64,000 nt of DNA from Sporosarcina ureilytica (GCF_001753205.1 NZ_CP017560.1:310001-374000), one strand, 5' to 3'. Shown: positions 55,001 to 62,634, counted from the stretch's first letter. The notes: a model not told the origin generated them from the letters alone. Numbers and translations are program-made.

Positions 55001-55142
55001 TGGATTTACTTCTCCTTTTATCTTTTTAGGAACTGTCGATTATGTAAGTCACTCTGGAAGTAAACCGGTTAGTATTGTATGGAGATTACACGAGCAAATG
55101 CCAGCTAATTTAGTGACCCAAGCCAATAAAAACATTTTATGA
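51999..55142 (+). CDS. PLD-domain SF2 helicase with DUF3427 C-terminus
   Basis: 1047-aa multidomain protein. A helical N-terminus (1-125) precedes a phospholipase D-like nuclease module with one HKD motif (HAK 225-227, GSSNLSN 243-249). An SF2 helicase follows: Walker A ATGVGKT 351-357, DEFH box 445-448, TATP 471-474 and motif VI QQLGRGLR. The C-terminal third is DUF3427-like (YAINDTLFHWQSQS, FLGTVDYVSHSGSKPVSIVW). A single HKD suggests dimerisation for cleavage. Together with the overlapping NUDIX gene it looks like an anti-mobile-DNA module. Confidence 0.9.
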   Translation: MHEGIYEQLINEKVRSNLDNLSPDLYSISTENIDVEEAKAYLSAYISEVTRIALAVIREDEKTPSEAIIQQVRTCNDIIHILSEKLHDKEFTELKLEESGEILTSVYSKLNTVRSLKQIKSERPVTSISQSSLFTGSYHEPNMLEELKKEIASSDEIEWLVSFIKWSGLRIIVEDLREFTKRGGLLRIITTSYMEATDYKALEELSKLPNTEIRVSLDKKRTRLHAKAYLFKRKTGFSTAYIGSSNLSNPALTSGLEWNMKVTEKESFDIIRKFEATFESYWNDEEFKSLSIDEAENWQLLRQSLTKEVIEEEKAQYFFDIRPYHYQREILDELEAERVIYKRTKNLVVAATGVGKTVISAFDFKRYLRQNPDAKLLFIAHREEILQQSLMTFRMILKDANFGELFVGRHTPNALNDLFMSIQSWNSRKMDGKTTEEFYDFIIVDEFHHAAAPTYQRLLEFYKPKILLGLTATPDRMDNQSILTYFDDVIASEMRLTEAIDRKLLSPFHYFCVTDNVDLTGIKWSRRGYDIGELTNVYTANHRRSDLVIRSIKKYVTSLDDVKGLGFCVSVEHALYMASYFNQKNIPSIALHGDSSDEERQSAQRRLVQGEVKFIFVVDLYNEGVDIPEVNTVLFLRPTESLTVFLQQLGRGLRLADDKECLTVLDFVGQAHKDYPFEEKFRALVGRSKHSIRHYVENGFYHLPKGSVIQMEKQAKEYILRNIKVAKNTKANLTSKLKYFKEDSGKPLTLYNFLRFHHLTLAEFYGASRNRSFERMKVEAGVAEDFSTENEELFMKQIHKLFHLDSLDLLNFYMRYIEDGVIKTGEEYRKLGMLYYSFYNAPPKNIGFDSMDAGIKHLLEEERLKQEIKEVLEVCIKNLHFLEKDTRFNFVSPLRVHAHYTTDQVMAAFGYYNEEKKPAFREGVKYFAEEKTDVFFVTLNKSEKDFSPSTQYEDYAINDTLFHWQSQSRTSDTSPTAKRYINHRKTNNKVALFVREYTRKDGFTSPFIFLGTVDYVSHSGSKPVSIVWRLHEQMPANLVTQANKNIL

Positions 55143-55254
55143 ATATCGAGTAATTGTTTTTACTTTTAAGTTTTAATTAGTTTATCGCTAGTGTGTTGCC
55201 TATCGCAATTTGCTTCTTTGGTATTTTGTTCAAATATAAGAGGGAAGTGATCTC

Positions 55255-55734
55255 ATGGGAAGCATGTCAAGATTTTCCGCAATCGAAAAAGTGGTCGATG
55301 CTTTTGAATCAGAAATCTTAACTTTCTTTAATGATTTGGTTGGAATGACGGTGGGACAGCTTAATGAAGAAGATCTCGATGTTGAATATTGGATCGGTGC
55401 TTATGTTCCGTTGAGCGGATCGTCGAACTGGGAGGGGATTGATGTCCATTTTAGATGGGCTACTGAAGAGGAGTTTTATTCGGGTGAAGTAAAGGATGAG
55501 GATATCATTTCCGATTTTAACGAGTCTTTTGCAGGGAATAAAATCACCTCAATTTCAGTTGGCGGACATGATAGAGATGATGAGGTTTATCTATATGCCA
55601 ATATTGACGAGTATTCTTCCATTGAGATCCCTCTAGGTTTTAATCCGGAAACATTGGAGTTTTATGGTTTTATGGAAGATATTTTGGCAGAAGCAAAGCG
55701 AAGAACATTTGTGGGAAATTATTATAGTCACTGA
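55255..55734 (+). CDS. Very acidic protein, unknown function
   Basis: 159 aa with about 33 Asp/Glu against about 9 Lys/Arg. No signal peptide, helix or known motif is visible. GGGAAGTGA precedes ATG 55255 (ATG 55264 is possible). It lies 112 nt downstream of the helicase gene and ends at a strong terminator, so it may be the last gene of that transcript. Its charge recalls DNA-mimic proteins, but this is speculation. Confidence 0.7.
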   Translation: MGSMSRFSAIEKVVDAFESEILTFFNDLVGMTVGQLNEEDLDVEYWIGAYVPLSGSSNWEGIDVHFRWATEEEFYSGEVKDEDIISDFNESFAGNKITSISVGGHDRDDEVYLYANIDEYSSIEIPLGFNPETLEFYGFMEDILAEAKRRTFVGNYYSH

Positions 55735-55742
55735 AAACGAAT

Positions 55743-55788
55743 AAAACAAGCTGACACAGGCTAAAAAAGCCTCCGTCAGCTTGTTTTC
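55743..55788. terminator. Bidirectional terminator
   Basis: AAAACAAGCTGAC / GTCAGCTTGTTTT with an inner GGCT/AGCC pair. Confidence 0.93.
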
Positions 55789-55850
55789 ATATTAAAAGGT
55801 ATAGTATTACTTGCTCGTCTTCGTAAGAAAGCTCATATACTTTTACATTC

Positions 55851-56384
55851 TCACTTAAAAAACGGTAACTTCTTCAACACAACACACGCTGGAATTGCCA
55901 CACCGATTCCGATGACAATTTGAACAATGTCACCCGGAATGGAGGCGGCTGGGATAAGCCAACTTTTAAAGATAATGGCTTCTCCGACGTAATAGCCTGC
56001 AATCATGAATGGTGCTGAAATAATTGTAGCTAACAGGTTGAAACCTAAACTATTCCCATCGCGGCCATTTGACCAAGCGATTTTTCCGACGATATAACCT
56101 TGTATACCGCGAGAGATGAAAGTAATAGGCGCCCATAAAGTCCAACCGGCGACTAAGTCAAATAATCCCATGCCGACAGCGCCAGCGATGGCGCCTTTTC
56201 TAGGGCCAAAAAGGATGGAAACGATAAAGAGCATCCCTGTGCCAAGGTGGACCAATCCGCCATTTGCTGCGATTGGTAGTTTGATGTTTAGTAACATCGT
56301 AGCAACGAATACGAGTGCAATTAACATCGATGTGATGATTAAATTATAAGTGCGTGCGCTTGAATAAGTTGTTGTTTTTTGCAT
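55851..56384 (-). CDS. ECF transporter S component
   Basis: 177-aa membrane protein with about six helices, the substrate-capturing subunit of an energy-coupling-factor vitamin transporter. The block GGLVHLGTGMLFIVSILFGP and the following GAIAGAVGMGLFDL are typical. ATG at 56384 follows GGAGGG; 16 upstream codons lack a ribosome site. The energising EcfAAT genes are elsewhere. Vitamin specificity cannot be told and no riboswitch is evident upstream. Confidence 0.85.
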   Translation of the reverse strand: MQKTTTYSSARTYNLIITSMLIALVFVATMLLNIKLPIAANGGLVHLGTGMLFIVSILFGPRKGAIAGAVGMGLFDLVAGWTLWAPITFISRGIQGYIVGKIAWSNGRDGNSLGFNLLATIISAPFMIAGYYVGEAIIFKSWLIPAASIPGDIVQIVIGIGVAIPACVVLKKLPFFK

Positions 56385-56533
56385 TGCCTGTCCCTCCAAT
56401 GATTTAATGTGTTCAAAAGTTGTTATTTGCATTGTCTGATAACTTTACCAAATGATTGGTCTCTTTGTAAGTGTCAACTTTCGATAAATGTTAGGGGTCA
56501 GTTTGAATCGTCATACTGTGTCACGTGCCTGAT

Positions 56534-57316
56534 TTAAGGCTCACCCTTGCTAAAATCTAATTCGAATTCTTGTGGTAAATTAATTTTCGGTGAACGTTCA
56601 TTTTCGCTCCTGTATGTTTCCAAATAGTTTTCAAAATTTGTTGCATTGAATAACGTTGAAGGTCGTAAATATTTTCGCCAATGTGCATCGGTTAGCCATT
56701 CGTCTACCTTCGTGTCAATGACATGTCGGAAATCATCCAGTTCGTAACCTTCCTGAAAACGAGCATTCACTAATCGCGTTGTTGCAATCGATGTTGTCTT
56801 GAAATTTTTACCGGTTTTCTCATTTAAATAATCAATGACAGACACAACGTCGGGATGCTTCCCGACAATATCTTTTTTAATACTTTTAATCTCTTTGGTT
56901 ATTGCTAGGGGCATTTTGCTATCATCACACGGTGCAATTTGCATTTCCCCTTCAGATGATCTTGCTTCCATGATGGGGGCATTTTGCTCCATCAAGCGTT
57001 GAAGGGCCACATACTCAATCCGGTACCATTTCGTCTTGTCCATTTTCATCCGATTATACGATGCCGTCGAAACAATTAACCCTTTATTCTCTAGCCTGCG
57101 AATCGTACGTTTAATCGTATCGACAGACCAGAATGGGAATTCTTCACGTTGCCACTCTTCGTATGTCCGATAAACCCACTTATGCCCACCCCGATCGTTT
57201 CTTGAGATGAGCAGTCTGTAGTGTAGTTGTTGGATTAAAATTGCATCGTTTAATCCAAGGAGCATTGCTAATGATGGGAGCACTTGCAGTGGTGATTCGT
57301 TAATTAATAATTTCAT
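56534..57316 (-). CDS. Phage replication-type protein (helix-turn-helix plus Phg_2220_C-like domain)
   Basis: 260 aa. The N-terminal half is a winged-helix with WSVDTIKRTIRRLENKGLI (about residues 63-81), a linker follows, and residues 150-245 match the conserved C-terminal domain of phage replisome organisers (VIDYLNEKTGKNFKTTS, ARFQEGYELDDFRHVID, YLRPSTLF). No other phage gene is nearby, so it is probably a prophage or integrative-element relic kept by the host. GGAGGG precedes the ATG. Confidence 0.85.
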   Translation of the reverse strand: MKLLINESPLQVLPSLAMLLGLNDAILIQQLHYRLLISRNDRGGHKWVYRTYEEWQREEFPFWSVDTIKRTIRRLENKGLIVSTASYNRMKMDKTKWYRIEYVALQRLMEQNAPIMEARSSEGEMQIAPCDDSKMPLAITKEIKSIKKDIVGKHPDVVSVIDYLNEKTGKNFKTTSIATTRLVNARFQEGYELDDFRHVIDTKVDEWLTDAHWRKYLRPSTLFNATNFENYLETYRSENERSPKINLPQEFELDFSKGEP

Positions 57317-57519
57317 CTTAATATCCCTCCAATTAAATACTTTTCTGGTTACAAATAGAACTTGTCATTTTTTATATAGAAAGTTTATTTGGAAAAGGAT
57401 ACAAAAAGCGTATAATTTATTTTTCATGAATGGGTATGCGTGACACGGAAAGAAGGATTTCGACAGGGGAACAGTGAATAGTAATAATAGAACTGTTTGA
57501 TTAAAAGGAGACGACTTCA

Positions 57520-58074
57520 ATGCCATTTAAAATAATTGAAGATGACATTACAAATCTCGACGTCGATGTCATTGTGAATGCTGCGAATAAAGAACTGCAA
57601 CAAGGCGGGGGTGTTAGTGGTGCAATTTTTAATGCCGCTGGGGCAGCCGAGTTGCAGGCGGCTTGCGATGAAATTGGTGAGTGTCCGGTAGGGGAAGCGG
57701 TGATGACGGATGGTTTTCAACTGCCTGCGAAGAAAATTATTCATACAGTTGGACCGATTTGGCAAGGTGGGCATGCAAATGAAGCAACACAATTAAAAAA
57801 TTGTTATCAAAACGCATTAACGCTTGCGCATGCAAATGATTTGCAATCCATTGCCTTTCCGCTCATTTCTTCAGGCATTTACGGATATCCGATTGAAGAA
57901 GCTTTCCGCATTGCGGGTTCCACCATTCGCGAATTTTTGCAAGAACATGAAATGCTTGTGTATCTTGTCATATTCGATAGGAAAATACTTCGTGTCAATG
58001 AACATTTAATTACGTCCATTTCAAAATACCTTGATGAACATTTAGAAGAAGAACAGGTTTATTTGCAAAGCTAA
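57520..58074 (+). CDS. Macrodomain protein (ADP-ribose hydrolase, YmdB-like)
   Basis: 184-aa single macrodomain predicted to remove ADP-ribose or O-acetyl-ADP-ribose. Conserved: DITNLDVDVIVNAAN, GGGVSGAIFNAAG, and PLISSGIYGYP, which binds the phosphates. AAAGGAGACG precedes ATG 57520. The next gene starts directly after its stop codon, indicating a two-gene unit. Confidence 0.92.
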   Translation: MPFKIIEDDITNLDVDVIVNAANKELQQGGGVSGAIFNAAGAAELQAACDEIGECPVGEAVMTDGFQLPAKKIIHTVGPIWQGGHANEATQLKNCYQNALTLAHANDLQSIAFPLISSGIYGYPIEEAFRIAGSTIREFLQEHEMLVYLVIFDRKILRVNEHLITSISKYLDEHLEEEQVYLQS

Positions 58075-58476
58075 ATGGAAGATTTCATTTTGGAAAAATC
58101 TATCGAAAGTAGTTTGGAAAGTGTGCTAGAACGATTAGATGAGTCGTTTTCTGAAAGGTTACTTCGTTTAATTGATGAAAAAGGAATGACGGACGTTGAA
58201 ACGTATAAGAAGGCGAATATTGACCGTCGATTGTTTTCGAAAATCCGTAATTCGGATACGTATAATCCACATAAGAAAACGGTCATTGCGTTTGCAATTG
58301 CGCTGGAATTAACAATCGAGGAGGCGCTCGATCTATTGGCAAAAGCGGGCTATACATTATCGCGAAGTAGTAAATTTGATGTGATTATCGAATACTTTAT
58401 CGCAGAACAAAATTATAATATCCATGAAATTAACGAAGCGTTGTTTAATTTTGACCAAATTTTATTAGGCGCATAA
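58075..58476 (+). CDS. XRE-like HTH protein paired with the macrodomain gene
   Basis: 133-aa protein. The middle (about residues 24-90) has the layout of a phage-repressor HTH ([31 protein letters not shown]) followed by [20 protein letters not shown]; the C-terminus ends in LLGA, typical of this family. Its ATG follows the macrodomain stop with no gap. Function of the pair is unknown; a regulatory or toxin/antidote-like role in ADP-ribose metabolism is possible. Confidence 0.8.
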   Translation: MEDFILEKSIESSLESVLERLDESFSERLLRLIDEKGMTDVETYKKANIDRRLFSKIRNSDTYNPHKKTVIAFAIALELTIEEALDLLAKAGYTLSRSSKFDVIIEYFIAEQNYNIHEINEALFNFDQILLGA

Positions 58477-58627
58477 ATGTCGCTTTCGAAGCGACCAAAT
58501 CGCAAGGTTGAATTGTTATCCTTAATGTAATAAATGAGTCAATTTCATAATTACTTATTTACGTAATTAATTCGAACGTAATTATCTAGTCGTCCTTTTA
58601 ATGTTCATCATTGTTGTGGACGCGTTC

Positions 58628-58754
58628 GTTGATTGGAGTGGAAGGCGGCGACTCCTGTGGGATTAGCGGGACAGGTGAGACCCCACAGGAGCGAAGTGAC
58701 GAGGAGGCTCACCGCCCGCCCCACGGAAAGCGTCCGCCTGAAACGGAAATCAAC
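58628..58754 (+). repeat. Dispersed ~130-bp structured repeat, copy C
   Basis: Terminal arms GTTGATT / AATCAAC; interior stem CTCCTGTGGG / CCCACAGGAG is perfect, with GGTGAG / CTCACC and GGCGG / CCGCC pairs beyond. It shares most bases with the inverted copy at 23775-23904. It fills most of the gap before the VWA gene; a reading frame across it is incidental. Confidence 0.88.
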
Positions 58755-58823
58755 CTAGTTCGGAATATACTGCAGTTCAAGTTAATTATGAAATTGATTA
58801 AAATAGCAAAAGAGGGATAACAA

Positions 58824-59444
58824 ATGAGTAAAAACACAACAGAATTGGTTTTTATTTTGGATAAGAGTGGTTCAATGAGCGGGCTAGAGGCAGATACAAT
58901 TGGCGGCTATAATGCGATGCTTCAAAAGCAAAAGGAAGAAAATGGGGAAGCAACGATCACGACGGTATTATTTAGTGACGCGTATGAATTGTTGCATGAT
59001 GCCGTCCCAATCGACCAAGTGGACATCATAACGGAACGGGATTACCAAGTTGGCGGCATGACTGCTTTGCTGGATGCAATTGGATTTTCCATTCAAAAAG
59101 CTAGTCGTAAAGAAGCTGAGAACAAGGTGCTGTTCGTAATCACAACGGATGGAATGGAAAATGCGAGTCGGGAATATGAATTCGAAAAGATCAAGACAAT
59201 GATTGAACGTAAAAAGGCTGATCATGGTTGGGAATTCATCTTCCTTGGGGCAAATATCGATGCCATTGCTACTGCTGAAAAATTTGGCATACATGAGGAC
59301 TTTGCCGTAAATTATCATGCGGATAGTGAAGGCGTACAAGTGAGTTACAATGCAATCAATGAAGCGGTCGCCTCGTTTCGAATGGAAGAAAAAATAGACC
59401 ATACGTGGAAAGACGCTATTGAAAAAGATTACAATCAACGATAA
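58824..59444 (+). CDS. VWA-domain protein
   Basis: 206-aa cytoplasmic protein consisting of one von Willebrand A domain. The metal-ion-dependent adhesion site is intact: DKSGSMS near the N-terminus, GGMTALLDA (Thr) and ITTDGMENAS (Asp). Such stand-alone VWA proteins act in protein complexes. A 13-nt gap separates it from the HhH gene, so both are probably cotranscribed. Confidence 0.85.
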   Translation: MSKNTTELVFILDKSGSMSGLEADTIGGYNAMLQKQKEENGEATITTVLFSDAYELLHDAVPIDQVDIITERDYQVGGMTALLDAIGFSIQKASRKEAENKVLFVITTDGMENASREYEFEKIKTMIERKKADHGWEFIFLGANIDAIATAEKFGIHEDFAVNYHADSEGVQVSYNAINEAVASFRMEEKIDHTWKDAIEKDYNQR

Positions 59445-59457
59445 TTAGGAGGACTCA

Positions 59458-59655
59458 ATGACACACGAACAAAAGGACTTACCAAAATTAGCCAAACCGG
59501 CACTGCGCGCATTAGCGGGGGCTGGTATTTCAAAATTGGATGACTTAGCGAAGTATCGAGAAGAAGAAGTGATGGAACTTCACGGAATGGGCCCGAAAGC
59601 GATGGCTGTACTTCAACAAGCAATGGAAGAGAACAGTGTTCCTTTTCTGAAGTGA
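59458..59655 (+). CDS. Small helix-hairpin-helix protein (RNA polymerase alpha CTD-like)
   Basis: 65-aa protein with one HhH/SAM-like fold: ALRALAGAGISKLDDLAKY and the second hairpin LHGMGPKAMAVLQQ. Sequences of this type resemble the C-terminal domain of the RNA polymerase alpha subunit and probably bind DNA. GGAGGA precedes ATG 59458. Its 3' end and terminator are duplicated at 60336-60529, downstream of arr. Confidence 0.85.
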   Translation: MTHEQKDLPKLAKPALRALAGAGISKLDDLAKYREEEVMELHGMGPKAMAVLQQAMEENSVPFLK

Positions 59656-59686
59656 TTTAAGCATGTACCATTTTTGTTGGCATAAT

Positions 59687-59724
59687 AAAAGCCTAAGTCC
59701 TTATAAATAGGAATTAGGCTTTTC
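59687..59724 (+). terminator. Rho-independent terminator of the HhH gene
   Basis: AAAAGCCTAA(g)TCC / GGA(a)TTAGGCTTTT with an 8-nt loop. A diverged copy is at 60489-60529. Confidence 0.9.
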
Positions 59725-59893
59725 AGTAATTCAAAATGTTGATTGTTAAATATAACGTAAAAGATAAGTAATGATCGTTCGATGTCTTTCTTTCTAATTA
59801 TATTATACCATTATTTATGACTGATTTTCAGTCTGTTTTTTAAAAAACTTTGCACTATAATGAAATACAAATCTGAATAAGAGGTGTATCCGT

Positions 59894-60310
59894 ATGAATA
59901 ATAAAAAAGATGTCTTAGATAATGGTCCATTTTTCCATGGTACGAAAGCAGAACTGGAAATTGGAGATTTCTTAGAACCACAACACTTATCAAATTACCA
60001 AGATAAAAAATCCAATTATATCTACTTTACTGCGACATTAGATGCGGCTAAATGGGGTGCTGAGTTGGCAACATCCAAAGCAAAGGAAAGAATCTATATT
60101 GTCGAACCACTGGGGGATTTTGAAAATGACCCGAACTTAACCGACAAAAGATTTCCTGGAAACCCAACACGTTCGTATAGATCAAAATCTCCTTTGAAAA
60201 TAATAGCCGAATTAGGTTCATGGGAAAGACATTCCGATGATGAAATCAATCATATGCTGACATCATTACAAAAGTTGCGTGAACAAGGAATAGCTATCAT
60301 ATACGATTAA
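59894..60310 (+). CDS. arr: NAD+-rifampin ADP-ribosyltransferase Arr
   Basis: 138-aa enzyme that ADP-ribosylates rifamycins and inactivates them, giving resistance. Conserved parts: GPFFHGTKAEL (His), SNYIYFTATLDAAKWGAELA (Tyr), and TRSYRSKSPLKI with the Arg/Lys and Asp-rich surroundings of Arr. GAGGTG precedes ATG 59894 and a TATAAT lies at 59856-59861. It is flanked on both sides by duplicated host sequence (59598-59724 and 60336-60529), so it may have arrived by duplication-associated insertion. Confidence 0.93.
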   Translation: MNNKKDVLDNGPFFHGTKAELEIGDFLEPQHLSNYQDKKSNYIYFTATLDAAKWGAELATSKAKERIYIVEPLGDFENDPNLTDKRFPGNPTRSYRSKSPLKIIAELGSWERHSDDEINHMLTSLQKLREQGIAIIYD

Positions 60311-60335
60311 TCCTTAATAGGGGAGGGGTCCGATA

Positions 60336-60392
60336 GTGATGGTCGTACTTCAACAAGTAACGGAAGAGAATGCTATTTCGCATCTTAAGTGA
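60336..60392 (+). pseudogene. Duplicated 3' end of the HhH gene
   Basis: Eighteen codons (VMVVLQQVTEENAISHLK) align with the last codons of the gene at 59458 (MAVLQQAMEENSVPFLK). Downstream bases GCATGTACCATTTT are shared as well. A ribosome-site-like GGGGAGGGG precedes it. The N-terminal part is absent, so it is a remnant. Confidence 0.8.
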
Positions 60393-60488
60393 TTACGGTA
60401 CAAGCATGTACCATTTTCGCAGTCGATATTTACCGGTAATCCCCATAGGATTTACCGTTTGCCACTAACGCATTTGTTGGGGATAATA

Positions 60489-60529
60489 AAATCCCAATTC
60501 CTCTTTTTGATGAAGAATTAGGATTTTTA
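60489..60529 (+). terminator. Terminator, diverged copy of the one at 59687
   Basis: AAAATCC(c)AATTCC and GAATT(a)GGATTTTT form the stem; the pre-sequence GTTGG..ATAATAAAA is shared with the first copy. Confidence 0.8.
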
Positions 60530-60583
60530 TTCTGTAACAATCGCATCTGTTAGCTACATAGTCTCTAAATATATCATGCAAAA

Positions 60584-61033
60584 TCATCCTCCTGCAGGAG
60601 CTACACAAATAACTTGGACCTTACACTTTTTTATATTTAGTTTTCTTAGTATCTCGACTTTTCCGCCGTTACATGGTGCAATGCGAACAATAATGGGATG
60701 CCCATTCTCATCTCTGCTCCAAACTAATGTCGGGCATTTTTTTACATTGCCATCATCATCAATATATGTGAACCGATGAGCAAGTAGTTCCAGTTCGCTA
60801 ATAGTAGCGATACGGAAAGGCTCCCCTAGACTCTGACAATATTCAACAGCTTGACAAAAGTATCTGTTTATTTGAGTGTAATTATAAACTATATTAGTTT
60901 GAGCATCATAACCCTCTGAAGCAATCCAATTTCTATATTGTTGACATTGACTTCCTTCGCACGGGGTTAATTGTTGTGGACACTTCTTTTTATATTTACA
61001 ACTACAACAACCTGTTTTTTTCTTTTTGGACAT
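60584..61033 (-). CDS. Cysteine-rich protein with weak DUF1566-like pattern
   Basis: 149 aa. The N-terminus is basic and Cys-rich (GCCSCKYKKKCP, then CEGSQC), with 11 or so cysteines overall. The segment AVEYCQSLGEPFRIATISELELL...LVWSRDENGHPIIVRI...VICV has the spacing of DUF1566-type modules, a weak match made by eye. GGAGGTG lies 7 nt before the ATG. No signal peptide. Function unknown; the gene stands alone. Confidence 0.75.
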   Translation of the reverse strand: MSKKKKTGCCSCKYKKKCPQQLTPCEGSQCQQYRNWIASEGYDAQTNIVYNYTQINRYFCQAVEYCQSLGEPFRIATISELELLAHRFTYIDDDGNVKKCPTLVWSRDENGHPIIVRIAPCNGGKVEILRKLNIKKCKVQVICVAPAGG

Positions 61034-61373
61034 ACAATTTCACCTCCCTACAATTACTATATTGCTAAAGGTAGACAAGGGATTATGTGTATGTCTGACA
61101 AAATGCAAATTAAAGCACTTGTACAATGGTTAATTATGGGTTATCGAACAATCTGACAGGATTGCTTTATATGCTAATTTTAATCCTGTACTTTGACTTT
61201 ATTTTGTACGAAATCTTTTTATACTAATCAATGAATAGTTAATAAGTAACCCGGTTGTTCTGGATAATAGCCCAATCGTTTAATGGCGTTGGCTTTAAGT
61301 CTTCCTCTTCGACTTTAAACAATCTATTCAACAATCACACCAGATAATTGAAGACTCATTCATGCATGATTGA
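61034..61373. other. AT-rich intergenic stretch
   Basis: 340 nt without a supported gene. A short hairpin TTTAAGTC / GACTTTAAA lies near 61291-61318. A 23-codon frame on the plus strand (near 61086-61156) has no good ribosome site. Confidence 0.5.
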
Positions 61374-62087
61374 CTAACTGATATCATTTATAGTTTTCTT
61401 TTCCAGCAAAATGCCATAAAGCTCTTCAAGTTTTTGAATCTCATAGGTAGGAACAATATTTGTGTCATTGGGCTTCTTTTCAAGGTTAAACCAACATGTG
61501 TCTAGTCCGGCTAGTTGTCCACCTTGAATATCCGCACTTATAGAATCTCCGATGATTAATGCTTGGTTTACATCAAAATTAGCAATCCTTTCAAATACAT
61601 AATCAAAATACGCCTTCATGGGCTTCTGGGAGCCTGTGTCTTCTGACACAAAAATATCTTTAAATAATGGAAATAATCCTGAAGCACGTAATCGCTTATC
61701 CTGAGTCTTGGAAACACCGTTGGTAACAATATATAAGTCATATTGATCTTGCAGGTCTGTTATCAATTCAAGCGCCCCATGAACTAGTTGTTTGCCTTCT
61801 TCCAAATAGTTGCGATAGCTCTTCTCAAGGATTGCGCCATCGACTTCTCGATGATAGGCCTTAAATAAAATTGAGAAGCGAGTATTCACAACCTCATCGC
61901 GATCTATTTCTCCTTTTTCAAAGGACCTCCAGAGATCTTGATTGATTCTTTTATAGTTTGCTTCGATTTCGGGGGTCAAGGGAATGTTTTGTTCCTTAAA
62001 TAATAAGCGTAAAGCTTCCTTTTCTGCGGCGCCAAAATCCAATAGTGTATTATCTACATCAAATAATAAAGTTCGATACTTTTTCAA
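61374..62087 (-). CDS. HAD hydrolase, YjjG-family noncanonical pyrimidine nucleotidase
   Basis: 237-aa phosphatase. HAD motif I is LLFDVDNTLLDF (nucleophile Asp10, acid/base Asp12), motif II is IVTNG, motif III includes the Lys of GSQKP, and motif IV is IGDSISADIQGG. The cap domain is helical (about residues 18-95). The YjjG group dephosphorylates noncanonical pyrimidine nucleotides. A NUDIX gene lies 106 nt upstream, another nucleotide-cleaning enzyme. Confidence 0.9.
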   Translation of the reverse strand: MKKYRTLLFDVDNTLLDFGAAEKEALRLLFKEQNIPLTPEIEANYKRINQDLWRSFEKGEIDRDEVVNTRFSILFKAYHREVDGAILEKSYRNYLEEGKQLVHGALELITDLQDQYDLYIVTNGVSKTQDKRLRASGLFPLFKDIFVSEDTGSQKPMKAYFDYVFERIANFDVNQALIIGDSISADIQGGQLAGLDTCWFNLEKKPNDTNIVPTYEIQKLEELYGILLEKKTINDIS

Positions 62088-62145
62088 GATGATTTCTCCA
62101 TTTCCTGCATTTGTTAATATGTAGTATAGTCAGCCTAATTAAGAA

Positions 62146-62178
62146 TAGGCGCTAATCCTTATTAAGGAATTGCGCCCG
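62146..62178. repeat. Inverted repeat between NUDIX and HAD genes
   Basis: GGCGC-TAATCCTTATTAAGGAATT-GCGCC forms an almost perfect stem with internal CTT/AAG pairs. It lacks a T tract and looks like a small palindromic intergenic element. Confidence 0.6.
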
Positions 62179-62193
62179 AGTCTAGAATATGGG

Positions 62194-62634
62194 TCAGCGA
62201 ATAAATGCCGCTTCCTTTTTTGATAGAGCATCCTCTAACCATTGAGGGTGCATCGTTAACAAATCTTCTGGTAAGTTGTCTTGATCAAAAAACTTAATTT
62301 CAAGCGATTCGTCTGAATTACATGTAAGTTCCCCGCCTGTGATTTCAGCAAGAAAACAAGTTGTTATAAAATGCACTGCCTTGCCATTTGGATACTTGAA
62401 AACTTGTGAATCAGGATCAGAATAAACACCAATCAGCTTTTCAATTCTTACATCTAAATTAGTCTCTTCTTTTACCTCTCTGATGACTGCCTCAGAAACT
62501 GTTTCACCAATTTCCACATGTCCTGAAGGGATTCCCCACAAGCCCACATCAGCTCTTTTTTGCAAGAGAACTTGTTTCTCTTTGTTCAAAATAATTACAG
62601 CAACGCCAGCTTTTAAATCATCAATTTTTTTCAA
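62194..62634 (-). CDS. NUDIX hydrolase
   Basis: 146-aa protein with an intact NUDIX box (GHVEIGE...REVKEETNLD, about residues 38-60) and the N-terminal GVAVIILNKEKQVLLQKR. It probably hydrolyses a nucleoside diphosphate derivative. It is not closely similar to the NUDIX protein at 51602. Start ATG 62634. Confidence 0.9.
   Translation of the reverse strand: MKKIDDLKAGVAVIILNKEKQVLLQKRADVGLWGIPSGHVEIGETVSEAVIREVKEETNLDVRIEKLIGVYSDPDSQVFKYPNGKAVHFITTCFLAEITGGELTCNSDESLEIKFFDQDNLPEDLLTMHPQWLEDALSKKEAAFIR

Noticed and set aside
58611-58820. 69-codon frame upstream of the VWA gene
   Set aside because: Covers dispersed repeat copy C; peptide is low-complexity and has no homologue-like features.
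50355-60310. Intact prophage or integrative element
   Set aside because: Only one phage-type replication protein is present; no integrase, structural genes, attachment sites or terminase are seen.
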